A DNA stretch of 52,668 nt from CAVZLD01 sp964522605 (lineage in GTDB: Bacteria > Planctomycetota > Planctomycetia > Pirellulales > Pirellulaceae). Within the stretch, counting starts at the first letter, position 1. Each line of letters starts with the position of its first letter. The notes below the pieces were generated by a model. It saw nothing but the letters and a program-made list of their open reading frames with translations, searched no databases and was not told the DNA's origin. The translations under genes were made by a program, and so were the position numbers. Below are positions 24,911 through 35,100 of the stretch, one piece after another. Location: the NCBI GenBank assembly GCA_964522605.1, contig CAZFWV010000010.1, positions 1 through 52,668 of the forward strand. The letters are read 5' to 3'.

Positions 24911-26323
24911 TTAACCGACCGAACCTTCCATCTGGAGCTGGATCAGGCGGTTCATCTCGACCGCGTACTCCATCGGCAGTTCCTTGACCAGGGGTTCAAT
25001 GAAGCCATTGACAATCATGGTGCTGGCTTCCGCTTCCGAGAGTCCGCGGCTCATCAGGTAAAACAGTTGTTCTTCCCCGATCCGCGAAACGCTCGCCTCG
25101 TGACCGATTGCCACATCTTGTTCCGCGATTTCAATGTAAGGATATGTGTCGCTGCGACTCTTCGGATCCAGAATTAACGCGTCACAGACAACGTTACAGC
25201 GCGAATGATGCGCGCCTTTTTCCACTTTCACGAGGCCCCGGTAACTGCTGCGGCCGCCGTTCTTGGAAATCGACTTCGAGATGATCTGGCCGGAAGTGTG
25301 GGGAGCGCAGTGAACCAACTTCGCCCCCGCGTCCTGATGCTGACCGGCGGAAGAGAACGCAATCGAGAGGATTTCACCGCGGGCACCCGGCTCCATCATG
25401 TAAACGGCCGGATACTTCATCGTCAGACGGCTCCCAAGATTCCCATCGATCCATTCCATTGTGGCATCTTGGTAGGCGACCGCCCGTTTGGTGACCAAGT
25501 TGTAGATGTTGTTCGCCCAATTCTGAATCGTCGTGTAACGACAGCGCGCACCACGCTTGACGATGATTTCGACGACCGCGGAGTGGAGGCTTTCCGTGGT
25601 GTACATCGGAGCCGTACAGCCCTCGACGTAATGCACCTGAGCACCCTCGTCAACGATGATCAGAGTCCGCTCAAACTGCCCCATGCTTTCCGCGTTAATG
25701 CGGAAGTAGGCCTGCAATGGGAAGTCGATCGACACGCCCGGAGGCACATAAATGAACGAGCCACCCGACCAGACCGCCGAGTTGAGCGCGGCGAATTTAT
25801 TATCGGAGGGTGGAATGATCGTTCCGAAGTACTGCCGCAGTAACTCGGAATGTTCGCGAACCGCCGTGTCGGTGTCGGTGAAGATGACTCCTTTCTCCGA
25901 AAGTTCGTCCTTCAACGACCCATAGACCACTTCGCTTTCAAACTGCGCCTTGACCCCCGCCAGAAACTTCTTTTCTGCTTCCGGGATTCCCAGCTTGTCG
26001 AACGTCTCCTTGATCTCCTGTGGAACTTCGTCCCAGGACCGTCCCTGCTGGTCGGTCGGTTTCAGATAGTAGTAGATGTCCTGGAAGTCGACTGCGATAT
26101 TTCCACCCCACTGGGGCATCGGCTTTGACTCGAAGATCTCCAGACTTCGCAGGCGGAATTCGCGCATCCATTCGGGCTCATTCTTCATTTCGGAAATCTG
26201 ATGAATGATCTGCGCGTCGAGGCCCTTGCGGGCTTTAAACACGGCGTGAGATTCCGTGCGGAAATCGTACTTGTTGATCTCGCCAATTCGCTCGTTCGGG
26301 TTGGTTTTGACGTCGGTAGCCAT
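24911..26323 (-). CDS. sufB: SufB, Fe-S scaffold subunit
   Basis: A SufB of about 470 residues. Clear marks are FAALNSAVWSGGSFIYVPPGVSIDFPLQAYFRIN, VHYVEGCTAP, YTTIQNWANNIYNLVTKRA, YRGLVKVEKGAHHSRCNVVCDALIL and IGHEASVSRIGEEQLFYLMSRGL. The conserved Cys residues for cluster assembly are present. ATG 26323 is preferred over the in-frame GTG at 26335. It lies 66 bp after sufC and 4 bp before sufD. It is the most conserved protein in this locus. Confidence 0.97.
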   Translation of the reverse strand: MATDVKTNPNERIGEINKYDFRTESHAVFKARKGLDAQIIHQISEMKNEPEWMREFRLRSLEIFESKPMPQWGGNIAVDFQDIYYYLKPTDQQGRSWDEVPQEIKETFDKLGIPEAEKKFLAGVKAQFESEVVYGSLKDELSEKGVIFTDTDTAVREHSELLRQYFGTIIPPSDNKFAALNSAVWSGGSFIYVPPGVSIDFPLQAYFRINAESMGQFERTLIIVDEGAQVHYVEGCTAPMYTTESLHSAVVEIIVKRGARCRYTTIQNWANNIYNLVTKRAVAYQDATMEWIDGNLGSRLTMKYPAVYMMEPGARGEILSIAFSSAGQHQDAGAKLVHCAPHTSGQIISKSISKNGGRSSYRGLVKVEKGAHHSRCNVVCDALILDPKSRSDTYPYIEIAEQDVAIGHEASVSRIGEEQLFYLMSRGLSEAEASTMIVNGFIEPLVKELPMEYAVEMNRLIQLQMEGSVG

Positions 26324-26389
26324 GGTGGGTTTCACTTTCGACTTCGTCCTGTCGCCGGGGTTGGAATTACCGGTAAGGTGAGCAAACGA

Positions 26390-27217
26390 TCATGCAGTTG
26401 CGTGAAGCGTGGACTCGTCTTCGAGCATCGCCTGATTCGCCGCATTGGCTTCGGGATACTTGCGGCGAATGCGGTCGTAACCCTGTGAGTGCAATTCGGC
26501 GGCGAGCTCCACGCCACCGGTTTCGACAATTCGTCCTCCCAACATTACGTGCGTGTAGTCGGGTCGGTTATGCTCGAGCAGTTTATCGTGGTGCGTAATG
26601 ATTAGAAGTCCGATCTGATGGCGGCCGATCTCCGCGATACTCTGACTTGCCAGCAATACCGCATCTGCGTCGAGCCCACTATCCGTCTCGTCCAGCACGG
26701 CAAATTTGGGCTGAAGCATGGCGAGCTGCAGGATTTCAGCCCGCTTCATCTCGCCGCCGGAAAAACCATCGTTCACGTACCGACGGGCAAATTCCGGATC
26801 GATACGGAGCTGTTCCATCTTCTGACGGATTTCCTTCCGAAACTCCCGCATCGGAATCAATTCTTCGCCCTCTTTTCGGTCCGGGTTGCGAACGTTCGTC
26901 GTGGCGTGCCGCAGAAAATCAGCCATCTTGACGCCGGGAATGGCGATCGGACGCTGGAACGCCATGAAGACTCCCGCCCGCGCCCGCTCATCCGCCTCCA
27001 TCTCGAGCAGATTGACGCCGTTCAGTTCAATCGTTCCGCGGGTCACTTCGTACTTCGGATGCCCCATGATCGCCAATCCTAACGTGCTCTTGCCGGAGCC
27101 GTTCGGACCCATCAAGGCATGGGTTTCCCCACGGCGAATCTGCAGATTGACGCCCTTCAGGATTTCTTTGTCCTCGATCGTTACGTGCAGATCTTCAATT
27201 TTGAGAATGTCGCTCAT
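26390..27217 (-). CDS. sufC: SufC, Fe-S assembly ATPase
   Basis: A 275-residue soluble ABC-type ATPase. It has Walker A (MGPNGSGKST), Q-loop region AFQRPIAIPGV, signature FSGGEMKRAEILQ and FAVLDETDSGLD with the SufC-typical Asp and Glu. It powers the SufBC2D scaffold in the cytoplasm. The C-terminal 25 residues extend past the usual end. It is 68 bp downstream of nuoB, which separates it from sufR. Confidence 0.96.
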   Translation of the reverse strand: MSDILKIEDLHVTIEDKEILKGVNLQIRRGETHALMGPNGSGKSTLGLAIMGHPKYEVTRGTIELNGVNLLEMEADERARAGVFMAFQRPIAIPGVKMADFLRHATTNVRNPDRKEGEELIPMREFRKEIRQKMEQLRIDPEFARRYVNDGFSGGEMKRAEILQLAMLQPKFAVLDETDSGLDADAVLLASQSIAEIGRHQIGLLIITHHDKLLEHNRPDYTHVMLGGRIVETGGVELAAELHSQGYDRIRRKYPEANAANQAMLEDESTLHATA

Positions 27218-27285
27218 TTTCCTGCCACCACCGGTTGAACCGGTATCAATAAAGAAAGTCCTTCGCTCGCGACTGACCCAGTTGG

Positions 27286-27921
27286 TCAGCCCGTGATTTT
27301 CTGGTGTCCGGTCATCGGATCTTGGCTCGCCGGTGCATCGACGTAACCGGAATGATGCGGGATCGGTAACTCATCTTCCAACTTGTCGCCAACGCGGCCG
27401 AAACCCGTTACTTCGACGGAGGTCCGCTTCGCGATTCGGTGACCATTGATTTTGTCCTGAATCCGCATCAGCCCCTCGAGCAGGGACTCTGGCCGCGGCG
27501 GGCACCCAGGCACGTAAACGTCCACGGGGACCACCAAATCCACACCCTTAACGACATGATAGCCCCATTTGAAGTAAGGTCCCCCACCCACGGTGCAGGC
27601 ACCCATCGCGATGACGTACTTGGGATCGGGCATCAAGTTGTAGAGCCGCCGCACGCGGCTGGCCATCTTGTAAGTCACGGTTCCGGCAACAATCATCAGA
27701 TCTGCCTGCCGGGGCGTCGCGCGAAACGCTCCCGCCCCGAAGCGGTCCATGTCGAAACGGCTCGCTCCCGCCGCCATCATTTCGATCGCACAGCACGCCA
27801 GTCCGAACGTCATCGGCCAGATACTCGACTGCCGCGCCCAATTGATCGCCTGTTCTAACGTCGTCGTGATGACGTTCTCTTCGAACCGTCCCTCAATCCA
27901 CGGCTGGGTCATGGTGTTCAT
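27286..27921 (-). CDS. nuoB: NADH-quinone oxidoreductase subunit B
   Basis: A 211-residue NuoB, the complex I subunit that binds cluster N2. The ligand motifs are visible: GLACCAIEMM, GACTVGGGP and VPGCPPRPE. PRQADLMIVAGTVTYKM and LLEGLMRIQDKI are also typical. ATG 27921 follows GGGATAGGA; the upstream extension lacks family similarity. No other nuo gene is in the window. Lying between sufR and sufC on the same strand, it may be expressed with the Fe-S assembly genes. Confidence 0.95.
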   Translation of the reverse strand: MNTMTQPWIEGRFEENVITTTLEQAINWARQSSIWPMTFGLACCAIEMMAAGASRFDMDRFGAGAFRATPRQADLMIVAGTVTYKMASRVRRLYNLMPDPKYVIAMGACTVGGGPYFKWGYHVVKGVDLVVPVDVYVPGCPPRPESLLEGLMRIQDKINGHRIAKRTSVEVTGFGRVGDKLEDELPIPHHSGYVDAPASQDPMTGHQKITG

Positions 27922-27974
27922 TCCTATCCCTGAAGGCAAAGAACGTCTATCTTCGCAGCTTCCTCCATGGTTGG

Positions 27975-28652
27975 CTACCCGGTAAGGCCCGTTTCCAACG
28001 TCGTCGCCGACTCCTCTGACGGCTCAAAAGTGCAAACACGGCTGCCGTTTAGCCGACATCGCTCGAGCGTTACCGGATGCTCCAGCAGGTCGGAAATCAG
28101 CATTCGCTCCATCGCACACACCGTTCGGTCCTCGTCGGCGAGTTCCGGGTAGGGACAGGCCAAGGCCGTGAGGACCGGCAATTGTCCCGGCCGATGCTGG
28201 ACCTCAAACGGAATCTGCCGATCGCAAAAGAGCTTCGCAACCGCCTCCATTCGCTCGTCCAACGATGCACCCCGGGTGGCCGTCCGATAACCGTCTTTCA
28301 GTCGCTGGGCAATCCGCCGCAAGAGACCTCGCTGGACCTCGCGGTCCTTCACGGATCGCAGTTCCTGCCACAGGGCGATTGCCAAGTCGGCGAAATTCGC
28401 GCCCGTGTTGCGGCGTCCAACGTTCGTCAGCCGGTATTGATAACTCGGACGCCCCCGACCACTCGTCCCTTCTGCCACCCGTTCAACGTATCCCAACGCC
28501 AGCAAACGATTCAGCCGCTGCCGGACTGCGGTTGCCGTCACCCCCAACGCCTGCTCAAACTGCGCAACCGTCATGGCATCGTGCTTTCGCAACAGATCCA
28601 GCAAAGTCGCATCGCTCGAACAAATAGATGACATGCCGCGAATTCTCGCCAT
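27975..28652 (-). CDS. sufR: SufR-like Fe-S-responsive repressor
   Basis: A 225-residue winged-HTH regulator. The N-terminal HTH is MTVAQFEQALGVTATAVRQRLNRLLALGYVER, then GRPSYQYRLTNVG. The C-terminal half has four spaced cysteines (CPYPELADEDRTVC, later LERC and VCTFE). In the SufR family such cysteines hold a [4Fe-4S] cluster and the protein represses the suf operon. The spacing, CX12CX19CX7C, differs from the cyanobacterial form. It is the first gene of the suf-containing run, 53 bp before nuoB. ATG 28652 or 28634 may be the start. Confidence 0.88.
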   Translation of the reverse strand: MARIRGMSSICSSDATLLDLLRKHDAMTVAQFEQALGVTATAVRQRLNRLLALGYVERVAEGTSGRGRPSYQYRLTNVGRRNTGANFADLAIALWQELRSVKDREVQRGLLRRIAQRLKDGYRTATRGASLDERMEAVAKLFCDRQIPFEVQHRPGQLPVLTALACPYPELADEDRTVCAMERMLISDLLEHPVTLERCRLNGSRVCTFEPSEESATTLETGLTG

Positions 28653-28813
28653 CGAGACTTTCAGGGATCATTGGATACGCGCCAACCACCGCTCCCGTGC
28701 AGCACGGTTCGCCCGAGCCATCTCTGCCCTCGCTGACGAACCGGACCCAGCCAATCGAGCCTCCGCAACCATGACCTCGTCCAGTGTGCTGGCTCGTGGG
28801 TGACGGTACAGGT

Positions 28814-28850
28814 ATCTTATCGAATATCGCAATTTCGACAACCAGATATT
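28814..28850 (-). promoter_or_regulatory. Candidate sufR promoter and operator
   Basis: Read on the minus strand, TTGTCG (28841-28836) and TAAGAT (28819-28814) are 16 bp apart, about 160 bp upstream of sufR. AATATC (28823-28828) and GATATT (28845-28850) form an inverted repeat across the -35 box, a plausible repressor site in an AT-richer patch. The 28653-29284 region otherwise holds a repeat (29016-29134) and no clear gene. Confidence 0.3.
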
Positions 28851-29015
28851 TCTAAAATCGATCCTGCGGTGATTTGAAGATCGTAACCGGAGTTTATGAA
28901 AGAAGTTATCGAGGATGACGTGGAGCGACGGCGAAGGCAGCCGGATTGGTTCGTGGCCCGTTCGGTGGTGCTGGCGACCGGGAGCGGAAGTCGGCCGGTG
29001 GTCTGCGGACCCCTG

Positions 29016-29134
29016 CAGGCCGACTTGTCTCAGGTCAGCGTCGCCTGCCCAACCCGTAAACGGAGGGAAATCAGCCGCCTGGGGCGCCGGTACCGACTTG
29101 AGACAAGTCGGCCCACTAGAGACAAGTCGGTCTA
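29016..29134. repeat. GGCCGACTTGTCTCA repeat, three copies
   Basis: One copy runs forward (29016-29034) and two run reversed (29092-29116 and a partial 29117-29134, CTAGAGACAAGTCGGTCTA). The core is the same as the inner inverted repeat at 13367-13431. It sits in the long intergenic region between sufR and the Na+ symporter gene, divergent to both. Confidence 0.75.
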
Positions 29135-29284
29135 CAAGAAATGGGTTGGTCCACGAACGTCGGGGCAATCAGACTCGGGCGACTCGATGTTGCCCGAGTT
29201 TGGTATAACGGGCATCTTCTGGAGCAGGAGGCGGCCCGGAGTGCAGTCGGGGAGCGGGTCTTTCGCAAGTAAGGGAGCTTAGGA

Positions 29285-30871
29285 GTGTCAGCAGGTCAAC
29301 CGCGTGAGCAATGGGGTTCTCGGATTGGTGTGATCATGGCCGTGGCTGGTTCGGCCGTCGGCTTGGGCAATTTTCTTCGGTTTCCGGGGCAAGCCGCGCA
29401 GCACGGTGGCGGCGCGTTCATGATCCCCTACTTCATTGCCCTGCTCATTCTGGGGATTCCCCTTTGCTGGGCGGAGTGGACCATGGGGCGGTATGGCGGA
29501 CGTCGCGGTTTCAATTCTGCTCCCGGGATCTTCTCCGTCTTGTGGCCCAATCCGTTGGCGAAGTACATGGGGGCCTTAGCGCTACTGATTCCGATCATCA
29601 TTTACATGTACTACGTGGTCATCGAGGCGTGGTGCCTCGGTTATGCGTATTTCTATCTGACGGGCGATCTGATGCGCGGCAGTCAGGCGGAGGAGTACAC
29701 CTCGTTTTTTAGTGGGTTTGTTGGTGCGGATGCCGACGGTGCGTTATTTCGTGGCGGCGATTCGCCCGCCCTGTTGTTGTTGTTGATTTCGTTTGCACTG
29801 AATTTCTTTCTGATCTATCGCGGTGTCAGCAAAGGTGTGGAACAGTTCTGCAAATACGCGATTCCAACGATGGCGATTTGTGCGATCTGCGTGTTGATTC
29901 GCGTGTTGACGTTGGGTACGCCGGACCCCGCTAAGCCGGATCAATCCGTGCTGACCGGTTTGGGGTTCATGTGGAATCCACGTATGGAAACACTCCAGAA
30001 TCCCGAGACCTGGTTGGCGGCGGCCGGTCAGATCTTTTTCAGCCTCTCCGTGGGTTTCGGCATTGTGGTGAACTATGCGAGTTATCTGAAAAAGGACGAC
30101 GACGTGGTGCTCAGCGGACTGACGGCGAGCAGCATGAATGAGTTCTTCGAAGTCTGTCTAGGGGGATTGATCACAATCACGGCTGCCTTCATTTTTCTTG
30201 GAGCGGCGGCGGCTTCCTTTGGGACATTTGGATTGGGTTTCAATGCGCTCCCGAATGTATTTGCCGTGATGCCGGGCGGCCGAATTTTCGGCTTCGTCTG
30301 GTTTACGATGCTCTTCCTGGCGGCGATCACCAGCAGTATTTCGATGCTGCAACCGGTGATCGCGTTTCTTGAGGAGGGCTTTGATCTAAAAAGGCATGCG
30401 TCGGCGACGATCTTAGGGTTGATCACCGCGCTCGGATCCGCGTTCGTTGTCTACTTCTCGAAAGACACATTGGCGATGGATACGTGTGACTTTTGGGTAG
30501 GCACGTTTCTGATTTTCGTTTTGGCACTCGTGCAGTCCCTGATCTACGGCTGGGCGTTGGGGATTGATGAGGGGGAGCGTGAGGCACATCAAGGTGCGCA
30601 CATTCGGATTCCCCGCGTGGTGCAGTACATTCTGAAATACGTGACGCCGTTGTATCTGGTCGCGATCTTCATTGGCGTGTGCTACCGTGAGTTCATTGCC
30701 GAACCTTCTCCAGGACAGGTCAGCCGGCTGCAAATGTTGCGGGAGGAGCCGGTTGCTTTGGCCTCCGTAATTTTGATCGGACTGGTTTTTGTCTTCTTGC
30801 TGCTGATGGTGCGCATCGCGGATAAGCGCTGGCGTCTGCAAAAACGTTTCGAGACTCTGCCGCTCGAATAG
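29285..30871 (+). CDS. Na+-dependent symporter, NSS/SNF family
   Basis: A 528-residue membrane protein with about 12 helices. The N-terminal signature of LeuT-fold neurotransmitter:sodium symporters is present (GSRIGVIMAVAGSAVGLGNFLRFP, then GGGAFMIPYFIALLILGIPLCWAEW). A later block, MLFLAAITSSISMLQPVIAFL, matches helix 8 with its Na+ ligands. It probably imports an amino acid. The start is GTG 29285, with GGGAG 7 bases upstream. The small membrane protein gene that follows at 30890 fits the transporter/MetS-like pairing. Confidence 0.95.
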   Translation: MSAGQPREQWGSRIGVIMAVAGSAVGLGNFLRFPGQAAQHGGGAFMIPYFIALLILGIPLCWAEWTMGRYGGRRGFNSAPGIFSVLWPNPLAKYMGALALLIPIIIYMYYVVIEAWCLGYAYFYLTGDLMRGSQAEEYTSFFSGFVGADADGALFRGGDSPALLLLLISFALNFFLIYRGVSKGVEQFCKYAIPTMAICAICVLIRVLTLGTPDPAKPDQSVLTGLGFMWNPRMETLQNPETWLAAAGQIFFSLSVGFGIVVNYASYLKKDDDVVLSGLTASSMNEFFEVCLGGLITITAAFIFLGAAAASFGTFGLGFNALPNVFAVMPGGRIFGFVWFTMLFLAAITSSISMLQPVIAFLEEGFDLKRHASATILGLITALGSAFVVYFSKDTLAMDTCDFWVGTFLIFVLALVQSLIYGWALGIDEGEREAHQGAHIRIPRVVQYILKYVTPLYLVAIFIGVCYREFIAEPSPGQVSRLQMLREEPVALASVILIGLVFVFLLLMVRIADKRWRLQKRFETLPLE

Positions 30872-30889
30872 GTGGGAGAATTGTTTGCG

Positions 30890-31054
30890 ATGACTCTTGG
30901 TGGTTGGGTGATCATGATCGGTTCCGTCGGCGCAATCCTGACGCTGGTGACATTCTGCATGGTCCGCGTGCTGCGGCTGCCACCTGCCGACTTAGAGACG
31001 CATCTGAAGGCACCTCCCGATATTGACACGCGGGATCTTCAGGATGCCGACTGA
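30890..31054 (+). CDS. Small membrane protein, MetS-like
   Basis: This protein of about 54 residues has one hydrophobic helix (GGWVIMIGSVGAILTLVTFCMV) and a polar, acidic tail (PPDIDTRDLQDAD). Size, topology and position straight after an NSS symporter match small subunits such as MetS. GTG at 30872, abutting the symporter stop, is an alternative start. Its 3' end overlaps the convergent dihydrouridine synthase gene by 16 bp. Confidence 0.7.
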   Translation: MTLGGWVIMIGSVGAILTLVTFCMVRVLRLPPADLETHLKAPPDIDTRDLQDAD

Positions 31055-32115
31055 GGGGTGGGGCTGGGTTGCCGCGGGAAGCTCCGCTCGACGACTTCCC
31101 GGAGTTCCTGGGCGGAGCGGACGTGCGCTACTTCGGTGCGGAATCGGCGGGCGCCGGGCAGTCCCTGCGCATAGCAGCAAGCATACTTGCGCATCAGGAT
31201 CGTCCCCTTCTCCTCGCCAAACCGTTCCGTAACCCGTTGGAAGTGATGCAACAGGCAAAGCCGCTGCTCTTCGAGAGAAGGGTCTGCCGGAATCGGATCG
31301 CCACGCAGCGCGGCTTGAATCTGTCGAAAGAGCCAGGGGCGTCCTAGGCAAGCGCGTGCGATCATCACTCCGTCAACGGCAAACTGTTGGAAGGCCGCGA
31401 CAACGGCCTGGGGCGTGTTCAAATCGCCGTTGCCAACTAAGGGGATCCGCCGCAGATGGGGCTTGATTTGGGCGATCTGATCCCAATCGGCGCTTCCACG
31501 GAAGAAATCCTGCGCGGTTCTCCCATGCACGGTGAGTGCCGCCGCGCCCGCCGATTCCACGACCTGCGCCACTTCGATCGCATTGACCGACTCGCGACTG
31601 CACCCAAGACGAATCTTCGCGGTGACGGGAACTGGAGCGCAGGCTTGGACGACACGCTCAATAATCGTCCCCATCCGTTGTGGGTCGCGCAGCAGATACG
31701 AGCCGCTTCGCGCACGCTCCGTCACCTGCCGTACCGGACAGCCAAAATTCAGATCGACGACGCTGACGCGATACTCGCTAACCAATCGCTGACCGACACG
31801 CGCCAAAGTCGCCGGATCGTTATCCCAGATCTGGACGGCCAGGGGACGCGGTTCGTCCCGAACTCCCCACAGTCGATCCGGCTGCTCACAACCGGGTCGG
31901 TCGCGCCAGACAAAACTGCGGGCACTCACCATTTCCGTTGCCTGCAGGCCGACGCCGCCGTACTGCCGAACGATTTGGCGGAAGGCGTAATTCGTATAGC
32001 CGGCCATCGGCGCCTGCAGAACCGGGGGATCGATCGTCAGGCTTCCGATCCGTAGCGGCCGAATGCGTGGAATCGTGTCCGGCGATAGTTGAGAGCCGTC
32101 GTGGTGGGTCCGCAT
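31039..32115 (-). CDS. dus: tRNA-dihydrouridine synthase
   Basis: A 358-residue flavoenzyme that reduces uridine in the tRNA D-loop. Family marks are LQAPMAGYTNYAFRQIVRQYG, ATEMVSARS, VVDLNFGCPV with the catalytic Cys, VPVTAKIRLG, LTVHGRTAQDFF, VGNGDLNTP and GVMIARACLGRPWLF. ATG 32115 is chosen because the longer frame would overlap the upstream gene. It is 16 bp after the large TPR/FG-GAP gene on the same strand. Which uridine it modifies cannot be said. Confidence 0.95.
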   Translation of the reverse strand: MRTHHDGSQLSPDTIPRIRPLRIGSLTIDPPVLQAPMAGYTNYAFRQIVRQYGGVGLQATEMVSARSFVWRDRPGCEQPDRLWGVRDEPRPLAVQIWDNDPATLARVGQRLVSEYRVSVVDLNFGCPVRQVTERARSGSYLLRDPQRMGTIIERVVQACAPVPVTAKIRLGCSRESVNAIEVAQVVESAGAAALTVHGRTAQDFFRGSADWDQIAQIKPHLRRIPLVGNGDLNTPQAVVAAFQQFAVDGVMIARACLGRPWLFRQIQAALRGDPIPADPSLEEQRLCLLHHFQRVTERFGEEKGTILMRKYACCYAQGLPGARRFRTEVAHVRSAQELREVVERSFPRQPSPTPQSAS

Positions 32116-32131
32116 AGAATTCAGCTTCCGA

Positions 32132-35100
32132 TCAGAATCCCATTTCGTAACGGCGATTGTAGCGCTGGTGGAGCTGTTCACGCGCAGCCGAGGAACTCCC
32201 CTTTGTCTGACCGGTTCGCGGCAAAGGTTCGACCGTCTCCCCATCTCGCGTGTACAGGTCCATGTCTTTGCACCACCCATTGAATTCGACGACCCAATAG
32301 CGCCGCCAACCTGGCTTGGGACGGGAATGTTCGGCGATGAAGTCCAATTGAATCTCTTCGCCAGGGCCAAAAATTGCTACGGCATCGTCGGTGTCGCGCA
32401 ACAGTGGCAATGCGTCGCCGAAACTAGTGTATTCACCGCGCGGATGTCGCGTATCCCAGAGGTCGACTCGACGACGATAATCGTAATCGGGGCGGTTTTG
32501 CGGATGTGTTTCTCGCCGCGCAAATCCACTAGCGGCTACCTGAGCCCGCTGCAGGGGCTGTGCAGTACGTTCCACGGCGGGAGGCTGTTCGAGGAGGGCC
32601 ACCGCCAGACAGTCCCAGTAGATCTCTAAGTTCGTCGTGAGCCGCAAACGCTGTGTGCCCGGCGGCAGACTCGCTGGATCCAGGGGGAGCGCTGCCTGAC
32701 GCGGCATGCCTGCAGGATAGCCGAACTGAGGGGCAATCACCTTCCAGTTTCCCTCTCGGTCCTGCGCCTCGAGCGTCGGTGCTTCGTAGGTGGCTCCCGC
32801 CTGCCAGGCCGCGAACATCGTTTGCGAATAAGGATACTCAATCCAGCCATCCATGATCAGGCAAGCGGGCGATTGATCGAGCGGCTCCGCGAACGTGAGG
32901 GTGATGGAATGTGCTGCCGTTCGACCAATGAAACGCGGGTCCCGTGCCCCCGGTGGAGACGCAACCCGGTCGCTGCTGCGAATCTGCTCCCCAACGTCCT
33001 CGCCGCGATCATTCTCCGCCTGCACTGGCAGCAGCTTGCGACGAAAGAACAACGGCCGTCCGGTCGGTTCGGGGGCGGCTGCCGCAAAGCGTTCATCGAG
33101 CGTCATCTGCCAACCGGGTGGCAGGTCGTAGGCGACCAGACGTACCGAGTCCAGGTAGCAGATCTCTTCCATCGGTTCGGCGACGCGCAGCGAGAGGTAC
33201 CCATCTCGCGGTCGCAATTGCTCGTCCGTCAACAGAACATTTTCCCACGGGCGAACCGGACTGTACTCGCCGCGTCCCAGGTTAAATCCCAATCCTCCGG
33301 CACCCAGGACGTCGGTCACGAAAAGGAATTCTTCTCCATTCCAACTGAATAGCACGGGGCAGCTCGAGACTTGTCGCTGGGTTTCCTCGATCCGATGTGC
33401 CTGGCTGGCCGAGAGGCCGACTTCCGTCTGAAACAACCCGTCGGGCCAAGTCATCTGGACGAAGTCGATTTGCGATGCGCCGCGCGTTCCGATCGATACG
33501 GGCTGAAGGCTCTGACCGGGTCCACTGTCGGCTCGCAGCGTGTGGAAGGCAGACCAGTGCGTGCCGATTCGCGCCGCGGCCTGGACCCCGAGGCCTGAAC
33601 GATTCGAGCGCATTTGTTCCGCGCGGTCCTCCTTACCGGTGAAGTCGATCGACACGAAAGGAAATCGTCCGGGACCCGGACGCCAGATTCGGGGGGCCGT
33701 ACCCGACGAAAATGCGATCAACGAAGGTCCCTTGTCGCGATCCACTAGGGCCAGGCGCCAGGTGGAGACGGAATCTTCGGCGCGAAACCGAACGCTTCCC
33801 GTTCGCGCGTCGATGGCGATCCACCCCGGACGTTGTGAAGCCACCACTTCGCAAGATCCATCTCCATCCAAATCGCAGACCGCCAGGGGCGGTTGAAGTT
33901 CCATCCCCGTTTGTTCTTCGACGGGGATTTCTTGCTGCTGCCACTGCCCATCGGTTCCAGGCTGCCATCTGGACAATCGTCCATTCTCGAGCGTCAGAAG
34001 CTCCGAACGCCCATCTGCATCGAGGTCCACGGCGATTGCGGCCTCAAGGGGAGCCTGCTTCAGCGTGTCGAATCCGACTGCGGGCGCGTACGACCATAGA
34101 CGATCATTTCGGTACACTTCGTGCGGAGGGTTCACATTCAACACGAGCAGATCGAGGTCTCGGTCTGCATCGGCGTCCCAGGGAATGATCGCGCGTGAGG
34201 TCGCGCCCGCGCCCTCGATCCCCTGCTCTTCGGCCAGTGGACGGAACGTGCCATCCAAGTTGTTACTGAGCAGTTCATTGGGTCCGTCGTTTACCAGGAA
34301 CAGGTCCAGATCCCCATCATGGTCGGCGTCAAAACAGGCGGCGTCGACCGTGTTGAGATCGCCACCGGAAGTGTGACTGGAGTCGGTCACATCCTGCCAT
34401 TGACCGGCTTCGCTCTGACGCCACATCTGATTGGGACCTTGACGACAGAGGTAGACATCTGTCAGGCCGTCGTTGTCAAAATCCGCCCACACGGCGGCGT
34501 TGACCGCCGAAACGGATGCGATGGAGTGGTCGGCTTGCCATTGGAAGCCATCTGGAGTACCGCGTAGCAGTACGTTGCGCGGATCGGAACCCTCGGTGCC
34601 GCGCGCCGCCCGCGTCAGGAAGATGTCCAATCGTCCATCCTGGTCATAATCGCACGCCGTAATGTTCGGCGGCAGATCTTCGTCCGATGACCACGAGGGT
34701 GTAGGGGCGATTTGCGCCGCGAGTTCCTCTGCCGGCAAGAACACGGCGCCACTCGGTCGGGGTACCTCGACGTCACGCTCCGCTGCGATGGTCGATACTT
34801 CCGCTTTCTGTCCCATCCGCGTGTATTTCATCTCGGCCAGCCGCGCCTGAGGGTTGTTTTCCAGCCGCGAGAACTGCTCGCGATACTCGGTGCCACGCGT
34901 TTGATCGCCCAGCTGCAGACAGGACTGAAATGCGGCGTAACAGGCGCTTCGCAAGTAGGGGTCGATCGCAATCGCTTTCTCGAAGGATTCCAGCGCGCGA
35001 TCGACTTGCGACAACTGGCGCAGGCACTGGCCCGCAAAGTAGACCGCGTACGCATCCTGCGGATCGGCCTGAGCAACGTACTCGAATTCGGCCAGGGCTG

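Noticed and set aside
28668..29168. 166-codon minus-strand frame upstream of sufR
   Set aside because: Most of it crosses the TCTCA repeat and an AT-rich promoter-like patch. Only the last 34 codons (MVAEARLAGSGSS to ARIQ) look coding-like, and no family is recognised.
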